From positions 62,001 to 126,000 of the forward strand of contig DASYSS010000099.1 in assembly GCA_036003045.1 (NCBI GenBank): a DNA stretch of 64,000 nucleotides, given 5' to 3'. Under the pieces are notes generated by a model, which did no database searches, was not told the origin of the DNA, and saw nothing but the letters and a program-made list of their open reading frames with translations. Below are positions 42,467 to 51,314 of this stretch, in pieces. Position 1 is the first letter of the stretch, and each line of letters starts with the position of its first letter. The stretch comes from Gemmatimonadaceae bacterium. GTDB lineage: Bacteria; Gemmatimonadota; Gemmatimonadetes; Gemmatimonadales; Gemmatimonadaceae. A program made the position numbers and the translations under genes.

Positions 42467-44277
42467 TTCCTGACGACGTCGTCGACCGCGTCCGGCAGGA
42501 AGCCGACATCGTGGCTATCGTCGGCGAGTACGTGAAGCTCAAGCGGGTGGGGAACAGCTTTCGCGGCCCGTGCCCGTTTCATCACGGCAAAGGTCCGAAC
42601 TTTTCCGTCACGTCGCGCGGCTACAACTGCTTCGTGTGCCACGAGTCCGGCGACGTCTTCACCTTCGTCGAGAAGCACCTCGGCCTGGACTTCATCGAGG
42701 CGGTGAAGTGGGTCGGCGCGAAGAGCGGCGTCGAGGTGCGCGAAGTCAGCCGCCAACGCGACGAACGCGATCCGCGCGAGCCGCTGTGGGAGGTGAACGC
42801 GAGCGCCGCGGAGTTCTTCCGGTCGCAGCTGTGGACGTCGGATCAGAGCGCGGGACGCGACTACGTGGCGTCGAGACAACTCACGCAGGACGACGCCGAC
42901 CGGTTCGGCCTCGGCCTGGCGCCACGCGACGCCGCGTCGATGCGAAAATCGCTCGCCGCGCTGGGCTTCGACGACGAGCGCCAACGGGCCGCCGGGCTGT
43001 TGCTCTCTCGCGAGGGCGAGACGGAAATGCGCCCGCGCTTCCGCGGCCGGCTCATGTTCCCGATCTACGACATCGCGGGACACGTCGCGGGGTTCGGCGG
43101 ACGAGTCCTCGACGCTCGTGAGCCGAAGTACCTGAATTCCGCGGAATCCGAGCTATTCGCCAAGCGCACGCTTCTGTACGGCCTCAACTGGGCGAAGCAG
43201 TCCATTCGAAAGGCGGACCGTCTGATCATCGTCGAGGGCTACTTCGACCTGATTCGGTTGCACCTCGCCGGTGTCCAAGAGGTCGTCGCTCCGCTGGGGA
43301 CGGCCCTCACCGAACAGCAGGCGGCGCTCATTCGGAAGTACACCAAGAACGTCTTCCTGCTGTACGACAGCGACCAAGCCGGACTCAAAGCGACGTTCCG
43401 TTCCGGCGACGAGTTGCTCCGTGCCGGCGCGACCGTCCGCGTCATCACGCTCCCCGAGGGCGACGACCCCGATTCGTTCGTCGCGAAGGCGGGCGTCGAA
43501 GGCTTCGAGCGCGCCGCGTCGGCATCGATCGATCTCTTCGACCGAAAGATTCAGCTGCTCGAGCGCGGCGCGTGGTTCGCGGATTTGCAGCGCAAGCGCC
43601 GGGCGATCGACAAGCTCTTGCCGACGATCCGCGCGACGTCCGACCAACTCTTGCGCGATCTCTATATCTCGCGCACGAGCGAGGTCGCCGGCATCTCTGT
43701 CGAAGCAGTCGCCCGCGAAGTGGACGCGGCGGCAACGCGGGGCGCCGCCGCGAAGGAACGACGGAAGGGTGATCGCGCGGACGAGCGTCAGCGCCCGCAG
43801 ACGCGCGAGATCCGCCGCGTCGCGGGCCCGCACGCGGAGCGTGAGCTGGTTCGCGTGCTTCTACATCAACGGCGCTACGTCGAAGCCGCCGCCGAACGCG
43901 TCGATCCCGACGCCTTCGCCGACCCGACCTACCGCGCCATCTTCGAGAGGCTCGCGTCACTCGACCCCGATGCGCCGATCGACGAGCTGGCCCTCGCGCT
44001 CGACGATCAGGCGATCGAGGTGATGCAGCAGCTTCTCGAGGAGAACGGTGGCTTGGATCATGCCGCGGAAACGGTCGATGCGAGCATCAACGACTTCGCC
44101 CGCCGCCGCATCGGAGCGCGGATGACGGAGATCGACCGATTCCTGCCGCTGGCGGGCGCCGACGAGAAGGACGATCTGATCCGCGAAAAGCGCCGCTTGG
44201 CGGCCGAGCTTCAGGCGTTGGGGCGGCCGCGCTGGAAATCTTTCACATCCTCGACGCCACCCGCGATACCTTCCTGA
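42463..44277 (+). CDS. dnaG: DNA primase
   Basis: DnaG makes RNA primers for replication. The 604-residue protein has the CHC2 zinc finger (CPFHHGKGPNFSV...YNCFVCHESGDV), the TOPRIM core with IIVEGYFDLIRLHLAG and LLYDSDQAGLKA, and a C-terminal DnaB-interacting helical domain (RELVRVLLHQRRYVEAAAER). GTG 42463 overlaps the mutS2 stop; the N-terminus IPDDVVDRVRQEADIVAIVG is the usual one. It lies in the rpsU operon as in other bacteria, but rpoD does not follow. Confidence 0.96.
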   Translation: MIPDDVVDRVRQEADIVAIVGEYVKLKRVGNSFRGPCPFHHGKGPNFSVTSRGYNCFVCHESGDVFTFVEKHLGLDFIEAVKWVGAKSGVEVREVSRQRDERDPREPLWEVNASAAEFFRSQLWTSDQSAGRDYVASRQLTQDDADRFGLGLAPRDAASMRKSLAALGFDDERQRAAGLLLSREGETEMRPRFRGRLMFPIYDIAGHVAGFGGRVLDAREPKYLNSAESELFAKRTLLYGLNWAKQSIRKADRLIIVEGYFDLIRLHLAGVQEVVAPLGTALTEQQAALIRKYTKNVFLLYDSDQAGLKATFRSGDELLRAGATVRVITLPEGDDPDSFVAKAGVEGFERAASASIDLFDRKIQLLERGAWFADLQRKRRAIDKLLPTIRATSDQLLRDLYISRTSEVAGISVEAVAREVDAAATRGAAAKERRKGDRADERQRPQTREIRRVAGPHAERELVRVLLHQRRYVEAAAERVDPDAFADPTYRAIFERLASLDPDAPIDELALALDDQAIEVMQQLLEENGGLDHAAETVDASINDFARRRIGARMTEIDRFLPLAGADEKDDLIREKRRLAAELQALGRPRWKSFTSSTPPAIPS

Positions 44278-44317
44278 TCCTACCTAACGACGATCTCACC
44301 GCTGGTTTGGAGGACTC

Positions 44318-45022
44318 GTGCACCCAGACGTTGGCGCACTCTTGGCCGTGCAGGACGATGACATCGCCATCCGCCGACTCGAAAACCAACTCGCCCAGTT
44401 GGGGCCGCAGCTCGAGGCGCTCGCGAAGGAGCGTGACGCGGCGCGAGCGCAGCTCGAACAGGCGACGCAGACCGCCGATGCCGAGGAACGCCGCCGGCAC
44501 GACGTCGCCGGGCGCGTGGCGCAGCACCGCGCGCTGCAAGAAAAGAATCAAGCCGCGCTCAATACGGTGACCTCGATGCGCGAGGCGACCGCCGCGACCG
44601 CGCAGCTCGAGCAGGCGAAGCGAATGATCGACGAAGACGAGCGGGAGCTGTCGGCAATCGGGCAGCGGCTCACCGCCGCGAGAAAACTGGCCGACGACCG
44701 GACACGAATCGTCGCCGATCTCGAGGCGGCTCAGGCCGAGAAACACGAGTCACTCGCCGCCGACCGCGCGGCGCTCGAGTCGCAGATCGCCGAAGCGCGA
44801 ACCGCAAGAAACACGAAGGCCGCCTCCGTGCCGCGCAGCCTGTTGTCGACCTATGACCGGATTCGTTCGAGAAAGACGGGGCCCGCGGTCTTTCCATTGC
44901 GCGGCCCGTCGTGCGCCAACTGCGACACGATGATTCCCCTGCAGCGACGCAGCTCGATGACGGGAACGGGTGCCACGGTGATCTGCGAAGGTTGTGGAGT
45001 GATGCTGTACGCGGCGGATTGA
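44318..45022 (+). CDS. C4-type zinc-ribbon coiled-coil protein
   Basis: The 234-residue protein has a long coiled coil (about 15-170: IAIRRLENQLAQLGPQLEAL; AQLEQAKRMIDEDERELSAI) followed by a zinc ribbon with two CxxC pairs (CANCDTMIP and CEGCGVMLY). This is the DUF164/CT398-like layout, whose members are linked to RNA or flagellar/type III proteins. GGAGG stands six bases before the GTG start. Role unknown; it belongs to the dnaG-recJ cluster. Confidence 0.85.
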   Translation: MHPDVGALLAVQDDDIAIRRLENQLAQLGPQLEALAKERDAARAQLEQATQTADAEERRRHDVAGRVAQHRALQEKNQAALNTVTSMREATAATAQLEQAKRMIDEDERELSAIGQRLTAARKLADDRTRIVADLEAAQAEKHESLAADRAALESQIAEARTARNTKAASVPRSLLSTYDRIRSRKTGPAVFPLRGPSCANCDTMIPLQRRSSMTGTGATVICEGCGVMLYAAD

Positions 45023-45061
45023 TGATTGTAGGAGCTGGCAGCGTCACCTAGCTTGTTTCTC

Positions 45062-46810
45062 GTGAGCGCTTCCGAAGTGTCCGAGGTCACCGCGCGTCCC
45101 CGCCTGCTCCCGCGGCCCCGCGCGCGTTGGCTGCTGCCGCAAGAGCCGGACCCGACGATCGTCGCGCAGCTCAAGGAAGAGCTGCGACTCCCGCACGCCG
45201 TCTGTCGTCTGCTCGCCATCCGCGGTTTCGGCGAGCCGGATCACGCGAAAGCCTATCTCCGTCCTCGGCTCGACCACCTGCACGAGCCGGCGCAGCTGGC
45301 CGATCTCGACAAGGCCGTCGAGCGCCTCGCGCGGGCGGTGCGCGACAACGAGACGATCTTCGTTCACGGCGACTACGACGTCGACGGCATCTGCTCGACG
45401 ACGCTCATGGTGCGCACGATCCGCTCGCTGGGCGGGACGGTCGTCCCCTTCATCCCGCGGCGGCTGACCGACGGATACGACCTTGGCGACGCGGGCGTTC
45501 GCGCCGCGGAAGCGTGTGGCGCGCGGCTCGTCCTGACCTGCGATTGCGGAACGAGCGCGCACGGCCCTATCGATCGGCTCATGTCGGCGGGAATCGACGT
45601 GATCGTCGCCGATCACCATTTGCCGAGTGGTCCGCTGCCGGCGGCCTACGCGGTGCTCAACCCGAAGCGTCCGGGGTGTCCGTCGCCCGACAAGGATCTC
45701 GCCGCGGTCGGCGTCGCGTTCAAGCTCGCGCTGGCGCTCACGCGTGCGATGAACGGCAACGTCAACTCGGTGTTCGCGATGCTGGATCTCGTCGCGCTCG
45801 CGACGATCGCCGACGTCGCGCCGCTGCGAGGCGAGAATCGGGTGCTGGTGCGGTATGGCCTGCGTTTGTTGAACGAGCCGATCCGCCCAGGGATCCGCGC
45901 GATGATTCGCGCGACCGGCTTGGAGGGGCGCGCGCTCACCGCCGGACGCGTCGGATTCATTCTCGCCCCTCGGCTCAACGCGGCCGGCCGCCTCGAGAGC
46001 GCGCTGCGCGGTGTAGAGTTGCTGCTCTCCACGAGTGACCAGGAAGCCAATCCGATCGCTCGCGAGCTCGAGGAGTTGAACGCGCGCCGCCAGGAGATCG
46101 ATCGCGCCACGCTCGAGCAGGTGCGCGAACGAGTCACCGCGCTCGACCTGGAATCGACGTACGGGATCGTGCTCGCGGAGCAGGGGTGGCATCCGGGCGT
46201 CATCGGCATCGTCGCGTCGCGGGTGGTCGAAGAATTCGGTCGGCCGACGATGCTCATCGCGCTCGAAGGCGAAACTGGAAAGGGGTCCGGCCGCTCGATC
46301 AGCGCGTTCGACTTGCACGGCGGGCTCACCGAATGCCGGGACCTGTTGCTCCGATTCGGCGGGCACCGCTCCGCCGCCGGCGTGACTGTTTCCACCGATC
46401 AGGTCGCGGCGTTCGCGGCTCGGTTCAACGACGTCGCGCGCTCGCGTCTGAGCGCGGACGACCTCGTCCCGGAGCTTCGCATCGACCTCGAGGTACCGCT
46501 CGACCAGGTGAACGACGACCTGGAATCGCTGCTCCGCCATCTCGAGCCGTGCGGCATGGGGAATCCGTCGCCGCTCCTTCTCACGCGCGGTCTGACCGTC
46601 GCCGCGCCGCCTCGGGTCGTCGGGACCGATGGCCTCAAACTCATTCTCGCCGACGGTGACCGACGGATCACGGCGCTCGGCTGGGGAATGGGTCCGCGGA
46701 TCCGCGACGTGGAAGAGGGCGCGACGATCGACGTCGCCTATCGCCTCGAACGCGACGTTTGGAATGGAGAGTCGCGGCTCCAGGCGCGTCTGGCCGACTT
46801 CCGCGCCTAG
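45062..46810 (+). CDS. recJ: Single-stranded-DNA exonuclease RecJ
   Basis: RecJ degrades 5' single-stranded ends in repair. The product (582 residues from GTG 45062) has the DHH motifs FVHGDYDVDGICSTTLMV, TCDCGTSAHGP, VIVADHHLPSGPLP and the DHHA1 part with GRSISAFDLHGGLTECRDLL and RFGGHRSAAG. The OB-fold C-terminal domain is also visible (GMGNPSPLLLTRG). A TTG at 45053 in the same frame is an alternative start; neither has a clear ribosome site. Confidence 0.94.
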   Translation: MSASEVSEVTARPRLLPRPRARWLLPQEPDPTIVAQLKEELRLPHAVCRLLAIRGFGEPDHAKAYLRPRLDHLHEPAQLADLDKAVERLARAVRDNETIFVHGDYDVDGICSTTLMVRTIRSLGGTVVPFIPRRLTDGYDLGDAGVRAAEACGARLVLTCDCGTSAHGPIDRLMSAGIDVIVADHHLPSGPLPAAYAVLNPKRPGCPSPDKDLAAVGVAFKLALALTRAMNGNVNSVFAMLDLVALATIADVAPLRGENRVLVRYGLRLLNEPIRPGIRAMIRATGLEGRALTAGRVGFILAPRLNAAGRLESALRGVELLLSTSDQEANPIARELEELNARRQEIDRATLEQVRERVTALDLESTYGIVLAEQGWHPGVIGIVASRVVEEFGRPTMLIALEGETGKGSGRSISAFDLHGGLTECRDLLLRFGGHRSAAGVTVSTDQVAAFAARFNDVARSRLSADDLVPELRIDLEVPLDQVNDDLESLLRHLEPCGMGNPSPLLLTRGLTVAAPPRVVGTDGLKLILADGDRRITALGWGMGPRIRDVEEGATIDVAYRLERDVWNGESRLQARLADFRA

Positions 46811-46819
46811 AGCACCCGC

Positions 46820-47341
46820 GTGCGGATCGTCGCCGGCCGCTGGCGCGGGCGAAGAATCGACGCACCAAAGGACGCCCGCGTCCGGCCGACCGGCGACCGC
46901 GTTCGTGAAGCGTGGATGAGCATCGTTAGCCCATGGCTGCCGGACGCCCGCGTCCTCGATCTCTTCGCCGGCTCCGGCGCGCTCGGCTTGGAGGCACTGT
47001 CGCGCGGCGCCACGGTGGTGGATTTGGTCGAGATCGCGCCTGAGAGCATCTCGACGATTCGCGCCAACGCCGACCGGCTCGGGGCCGGTGCCGCCGCGAT
47101 TGTTCATCGCGCCGACGCGCTTCGATTCGTCGCCAAGCTTTCGGCGGGCGATTACGACGTCGCGTTCGCCGACCCGCCCTACGATCTCGCGCTCGCCACT
47201 CGTGTCGCCGAGCGCTGGCTCGATACCCCGTTTGCGTCGATCCTCGGCGTGGAGCACCGGACGGGGGAGGCGCTGCCCGGCGAGCCGGACGTTCGCCGGT
47301 ACGGCAGCACGAGCATCAGCTTTTACGGGTTGAAGAGCTGA
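46820..47341 (+). CDS. rsmD: 16S rRNA m2G966 methyltransferase RsmD
   Basis: The 173-residue enzyme methylates G966 of 16S rRNA. Markers are the N-terminal RIVAGRWRGRRIDAPKDARV, RPTGDRVREAWMSIV, motif I VLDLFAGSGALGLEALSRGA, and the catalytic DPPY motif (VAFADPPYDLAL). The GTG start at 46820 gives the conserved MRIVAG opening. It begins nine bases after recJ and is followed by coaD, the classical rsmD-coaD pair. Confidence 0.94.
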   Translation: MRIVAGRWRGRRIDAPKDARVRPTGDRVREAWMSIVSPWLPDARVLDLFAGSGALGLEALSRGATVVDLVEIAPESISTIRANADRLGAGAAAIVHRADALRFVAKLSAGDYDVAFADPPYDLALATRVAERWLDTPFASILGVEHRTGEALPGEPDVRRYGSTSISFYGLKS

Positions 47342-47347
47342 CCAGCA

Positions 47348-47376
47348 TTGGGGGGGCGCCCCGGTCGGACTATAAT
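47348..47376 (+). promoter_or_regulatory. Predicted coaD promoter with consensus -10
   Basis: TTGGGG at 47348-47353, exactly 17 bases, and a perfect TATAAT at 47371-47376. The start site falls at about 47383, four bases or so before the ATG at 47387, so the mRNA should be nearly leaderless. Confidence 0.6.
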
Positions 47377-47386
47377 TCTCCGCGCT

Positions 47387-47869
47387 ATGCGAACGGCTCT
47401 TTACGCAGGCAGCTTCGACCCGATCACCCGCGGCCATGAAGATCTCATGCTGCGGAGTCTTGCATACGTCGATCGGCTCGTCGTCGCCGTCGCGACGAAC
47501 TCGTCGAAACACCCGGTGTTTACGGTGCAGGAGCGGGTCGACCTGATCCGCGAGACCGTATCGAACGAGCCCCGGATAACCGTCAAGAGCTTCGACGGCC
47601 TTCTCGTCGAGTTCGCCGCGCAGGAAGGAGCGCAGCTGCTCATCCGTGGCCTTCGCGCCGTGAGCGACTTCGAGTACGAGTATCAGATGGCACTCATGAA
47701 CCGCCACCTGTCGCCAAAGCTGGAGACCGTGTTCATGGTGCCGTCGCTCGACACCACGTACATCAGCGCGAGTCTCGTCCGCGAGATCGCGCGATACGGC
47801 GGCGACGTCTCGAGCCTCGTGCATCCGGCCGTCGCGGCCGCGCTCAAGAAGCGCCTCTCGTCGAAATGA
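47387..47869 (+). CDS. coaD: Phosphopantetheine adenylyltransferase
   Basis: CoaD carries out the fourth step of coenzyme A synthesis. The 160-residue protein has the nucleotidyltransferase motif TALYAGSFDPITRGHEDLML (HxGH-like) and the second motif DTTYISASLVREIARYGGDV in the place of ISSTxVR. Length is exactly typical. ATG 47387 is used; an ATG-type start further upstream would lie in front of the -10 box. The last bases overlap the pta start. Confidence 0.96.
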   Translation: MRTALYAGSFDPITRGHEDLMLRSLAYVDRLVVAVATNSSKHPVFTVQERVDLIRETVSNEPRITVKSFDGLLVEFAAQEGAQLLIRGLRAVSDFEYEYQMALMNRHLSPKLETVFMVPSLDTTYISASLVREIARYGGDVSSLVHPAVAAALKKRLSSK

Positions 47870-48891
47870 GCTTTCTCGCGGAGCTACACGCCCGCGCGGC
47901 CGCGGCTGCGCGGCGAATCGTCTTTCCCGAATCAGCCGACGAACGCACGCGCACTGCCGTTTCGGAATTGGCGCGGCGAAGAATCGTGCGTCCGATTCTC
48001 CTGCTCGACCCGGCGGCGCCAGAAACGCACGACGCGGTTCGGGCGCTCGGCGTGGACGTGATCGATCCGGTGCGGCAACCACTGTCGGAGAGCGCCCTCA
48101 CCGAATTTCTGAGCCGTCACGCCGCGCGCGGCCTCACAAAAGAGGAGGGAAGAGCCATTCTCCACACTTCCCTCCACTACGCCGATGCGATGGTGGCGCT
48201 GGATCAAGCCGACGGGTGCGTTGCCGGGGCGGTTCACACCAGCGGCGACGTGCTCCGTGCGTCGCTCTGGCTCGTCGGACCGGACGCCGGGGTGCGAACC
48301 GTCTCCAGCGCGTTCTACATGGTGGTGGACTCGTTCCGCGGCTCGGCTGAAGAGGTTCTGACGTTCACCGACTGCGCAGTCGTTCGGTATCCGACCGCGA
48401 CGCAACTCGCGGACATCGCCATCGCGGCCGCGGTGGATCGCCGTCGCATCGTCGGCGACGAGCCGACCGTCGCATTTCTTTCCTTCAGCACGCGCGGCAG
48501 CGCGACGGGGGCGTCGGTCGACTTGGTCCGCGCGGCGGTGGACGAGGTCAGGGCGAGAATGCCTGGGCTCGCGGTGGACGGAGAATTGCAAGGAGACGCA
48601 GCGCTCGCTTCGGCGGTGGCCGAACGGAAGGCTCCGGACAGCGCCGTTGCGGGACGCGCTAACGTACTTGTGTTTCCGTCGCTCGATGCCGGCAACATCG
48701 CGTACAAGTTGGTGCAGCGGTTGGCCCACGCGAGCGCGATCGGGCCGATCGTGCAGGGATTGCGTCGCCCGTGCAGCGATCTTTCGCGCGGCGCGGTGGT
48801 GGATGACATATTCAACGTGGCCGCTGTGACGGCGCTCCAATCGGTGAGCGCGACGGCGGTGAACGAGGCCCGCCAGGAGAGTACGAAATGA
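47866..48891 (+). CDS. Phosphate acetyl/butyryl transferase
   Basis: The 341-residue enzyme interconverts acyl-CoA and acyl phosphate. It shows RRIVFPESADERTRTAVSEL at the start, ADGCVAGAVHTSGDVLRASL, LTFTDCAVVRYPTATQLADI, FLSFSTRGSATGASVDLVRA and VFPSLDAGNIAYKLVQRLA, all of the Pta catalytic domain. Acetyl-CoA is the likely substrate but butyryl-CoA is possible. It is coupled by ATGA to coaD before it and to the STAS gene after it, an unusual link between acetyl phosphate metabolism and a sigma-control module. Confidence 0.9.
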   Translation: MSFLAELHARAAAAARRIVFPESADERTRTAVSELARRRIVRPILLLDPAAPETHDAVRALGVDVIDPVRQPLSESALTEFLSRHAARGLTKEEGRAILHTSLHYADAMVALDQADGCVAGAVHTSGDVLRASLWLVGPDAGVRTVSSAFYMVVDSFRGSAEEVLTFTDCAVVRYPTATQLADIAIAAAVDRRRIVGDEPTVAFLSFSTRGSATGASVDLVRAAVDEVRARMPGLAVDGELQGDAALASAVAERKAPDSAVAGRANVLVFPSLDAGNIAYKLVQRLAHASAIGPIVQGLRRPCSDLSRGAVVDDIFNVAAVTALQSVSATAVNEARQESTK

Positions 48892-49220
48892 GCTTCTCGA
48901 TCAAGAAGGACGGGCAGGTCGTGGTCGTCGACGTCGAAGGGCAACTCATCGTGGGAAATCGTCAGGAGTTGAAGCAGAAGGTTCTCGACGAGCTCGAGCG
49001 TGGCGAGCGAAGATTCTTGATCGATTTCGCGCAGACGGGTTACATCGACAGCTCGGGATTGGGTGTGCTCGTGTCGCTGTCGAAAAAGATTCGTGAACAG
49101 GGCGGAGAGCTCCGCCTCGCGAATCTGAATGACGATCTCAAGACGCTGTTCGAACTGACGAAGCTGGACACGTTGTTCCAGATCGCCGACACCCGCGACC
49201 GAGCGTTGAAGAGCTTCTGA
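48888..49220 (+). CDS. STAS-domain anti-sigma factor antagonist (RsbV/SpoIIAA-like)
   Basis: The 110-residue protein is a single STAS domain: VVVVDVEGQLIVGNRQELKQ, FLIDFAQTGYIDSSGLGVLV, LRLANLNDDLKTLFELTKLD. Ser55/Ser56 in DSSGLG are at the position phosphorylated in RsbV and SpoIIAA. When dephosphorylated such proteins capture the anti-sigma kinase. The kinase and a PP2C phosphatase follow at once, completing the partner-switching set. No sigma factor gene lies in the window. Confidence 0.93.
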   Translation: MSFSIKKDGQVVVVDVEGQLIVGNRQELKQKVLDELERGERRFLIDFAQTGYIDSSGLGVLVSLSKKIREQGGELRLANLNDDLKTLFELTKLDTLFQIADTRDRALKSF

Positions 49221-49696
49221 CACACCCGGACGGTCGTCCCGTCGAGCCTTCCCGCGGCTCTTCCGACCATGGCGGCGACCCCACGCGGGTCGTCGAACTC
49301 GACATCCCCAACGACGTTCGATACATCGAGAACGTCGTGGAGCTCGTGCGCCGTGAGTGCATCGAGCTCGCGTACGGTCAGCGCCAATTGATGCTCAACG
49401 TGCCGGTCGCGCTGACCGAGGCGTTGTCGAACGCGATCCTCCGCGGCAACGGCGACGATCCGGCCAAGCATGTCCACGTGCGCGCCGAAGTCGATTCCGA
49501 GCGGCTCGTGGTCGAAGTCGCCGACGAGGGTGAGGGGTTCGACCTCGACGCCTCCATGGTCGACCCGACGACGCCGGGCAACATCGATCGTGAGGACGGA
49601 CGCGGACTCTTCCTCATGCGGAAGCTGATGGACCGCGTCGAGATGATCGACGCGCCGCATGGCAGCGTCGTACGCATGACGCTGCACCGCGAATGA
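49217..49696 (+). CDS. Anti-sigma factor serine kinase (RsbW/SpoIIAB-like), start uncertain
   Basis: The conserved HATPase domain begins at about 49295 with ELDIPNDVRYIENVVELVRR, includes the N box EALSNAILRGN and the G1 box VADEGEGFD, and ends with GLFLMRKLMDRVEM. The first ATG, GTG or TTG in this frame is GTG 49337, which would cut off the first strand and helix of the domain. The frame is open upstream, and CTG 49217 overlaps the STAS stop as CTGA, mimicking the ATGA/GTGA couplings of this genome. A CTG start (159 residues) is therefore proposed; the start is inference, the domain is clear. Confidence 0.85.
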   Translation: MTHPDGRPVEPSRGSSDHGGDPTRVVELDIPNDVRYIENVVELVRRECIELAYGQRQLMLNVPVALTEALSNAILRGNGDDPAKHVHVRAEVDSERLVVEVADEGEGFDLDASMVDPTTPGNIDREDGRGLFLMRKLMDRVEMIDAPHGSVVRMTLHRE

Positions 49697-51303
49697 CGGA
49701 GCTCGCGCAGGTCCTCGCCGCGTTCGAGACGGCGACGCAATGCGAGGCGGCCGTCTGGATGGGGGGGTCGGCAGACCCGAAGGCGATCGTTCGCGTCGCG
49801 TCGACCCGTGCCTCTCCCGAAGTCGACCAGTTTCCGTCGCCGGGCGAAGAGCAACGCGTGATCCCACTGATGGACGGCGACGCGGGCGGCGAGGCGGTGA
49901 TCTCCCTCGTACCAGGACCGCGGCGCGCCTGGCTCGTCGTTGGTCCCACCCGCGCCAGGTCGAACGATCCTCGCGCCCTCACCCGCTTCCTCCTTCCCGT
50001 CGTCGCTCAATACCTCCAATCCGCGCTCGAAGTCGAGCACGCGGCGAACGAGCTCGCCGAGCGCTACGAGGAGATCAACCTCCTCTACACGATCAGCGAG
50101 ATCCTCGGACGAACCGTGTCGCTCGAGGAGGCGACGAAGACGATCCTCTCCGAGGTGTCGGAGACGGTGGGCGCACGCCGCGCCAGCGTCCTCGTGGCCG
50201 ATCGCGGCACCAACATGCTACGCGCCGTCGCCGCCCTCGGCGTCGATCCGGCGGAGGTTCCGGCGATCTCGGTGGACGACGCGTGCAGCGTCAGCGCGCG
50301 CGTCTTCCGGTCGCGCCACCCCGCCTTGATCGAGGGCGACGACTCGCTCTGCCCAGAGGAAGCGAGCTATCGGCGCGGCGCGATGCTCTCGGTTCCGATC
50401 ATGTGGACTGCGCCGGTGCCGCGCGAGCCGGAGACGCTCGGCGTCGTGAATCTCTCCGATCGCCGTTCCGGACAGCCGTTCACGGCCGGCGACCTGAAGC
50501 TCATCGCCGCGATCGCGACGCAGATCGGTACGGCCATTCAGAACGCGCGGTTGGTGCGCGCCTCGATCGAGCAGCAGCGGCTGGCGCACGAGATGCAGCT
50601 CGCGCACGACCTGCAGATGAAGCTTCTGCCCGACAACCGGATCGTCGCGCCGGACGCCAACGTCGCGGCGCGTGTCATCCCCGCCGAGAGCGTGGGCGGA
50701 GACTTTTACAACCTGTTCCACCTCGGAAATTCGCGCACCGGCGTAATGATCGGCGACGTGTCGGGGCATGGTTATCAGGCCGCGCTGATCATGGCGCTCA
50801 CGATGAGCGCGTCGGCGATCCACTCGCAAGCGACGACCGATCCGGGCACGATGCTCCAGGCTCTCGCGGGAACGCTGCGCGAAGAGCTCACGATGACCGA
50901 GATGTTCATTTCGGCCTTCTACGCCGTCATCGATCCGATCGCCGGCCAGCTGCATTACGCGAACACGGGGCATCCGCACGCGTTCCTCTGTTCACCCGGC
51001 AAGGGCATCGAGCGCCTTCCGGCAAACGATCCTCCGCTCGGCATGGACGAGCGCGCACCGGCGACGGCGAGCAGGCCGTGGAACCCCGACAAGGATCTCC
51101 TCGTGTTGTTCACCGACGGCGTGAGCGACGCGCGCAACCGGGCCGGTGAGCGGCTCGGCGAGAATCGCGTGCTCGAGGTCGTGCGGTCGTTCGCGGGAGC
51201 CGAGCCGTCGACGATCCTCGACCGAATCATCGAGTCGCTGCACGAACACCGCGACGGAGCCGCGCTTCGGGACGATCTCACGATCGTATTGGTTCGGAGC
51301 TGA
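49693..51303 (+). CDS. GAF-PP2C serine phosphatase (RsbU/SpoIIE-like)
   Basis: The 536-residue protein has a variable N-terminal part, a GAF sensor domain (about 125-300: SLEEATKTILSEVSETVGAR; GVVNLSDRRSGQPFTAGDLK), a short coiled-coil (RLAHEMQLAHDLQMKLLPDN), and the SpoIIE phosphatase core with VGGDFYNLFHLGNSRTGVMI, GDVSGHGYQAALIMA, ANTGHPHAFLCS and FTDGVSDARN, where the metal-binding Asp are visible. It should dephosphorylate the STAS protein. It overlaps the kinase by ATGA. The GAF ligand is unknown. Confidence 0.92.
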   Translation: MTELAQVLAAFETATQCEAAVWMGGSADPKAIVRVASTRASPEVDQFPSPGEEQRVIPLMDGDAGGEAVISLVPGPRRAWLVVGPTRARSNDPRALTRFLLPVVAQYLQSALEVEHAANELAERYEEINLLYTISEILGRTVSLEEATKTILSEVSETVGARRASVLVADRGTNMLRAVAALGVDPAEVPAISVDDACSVSARVFRSRHPALIEGDDSLCPEEASYRRGAMLSVPIMWTAPVPREPETLGVVNLSDRRSGQPFTAGDLKLIAAIATQIGTAIQNARLVRASIEQQRLAHEMQLAHDLQMKLLPDNRIVAPDANVAARVIPAESVGGDFYNLFHLGNSRTGVMIGDVSGHGYQAALIMALTMSASAIHSQATTDPGTMLQALAGTLREELTMTEMFISAFYAVIDPIAGQLHYANTGHPHAFLCSPGKGIERLPANDPPLGMDERAPATASRPWNPDKDLLVLFTDGVSDARNRAGERLGENRVLEVVRSFAGAEPSTILDRIIESLHEHRDGAALRDDLTIVLVRS

Positions 51304-51314
51304 CCGCCTCGCAC

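Noticed and set aside
45044-48082. Minus-strand open frame of 1012 codons opposite recJ-rsmD-coaD
   Set aside because: Covers several certain genes on the plus strand; low-complexity Arg/Asp/Glu product, typical high-G+C shadow.
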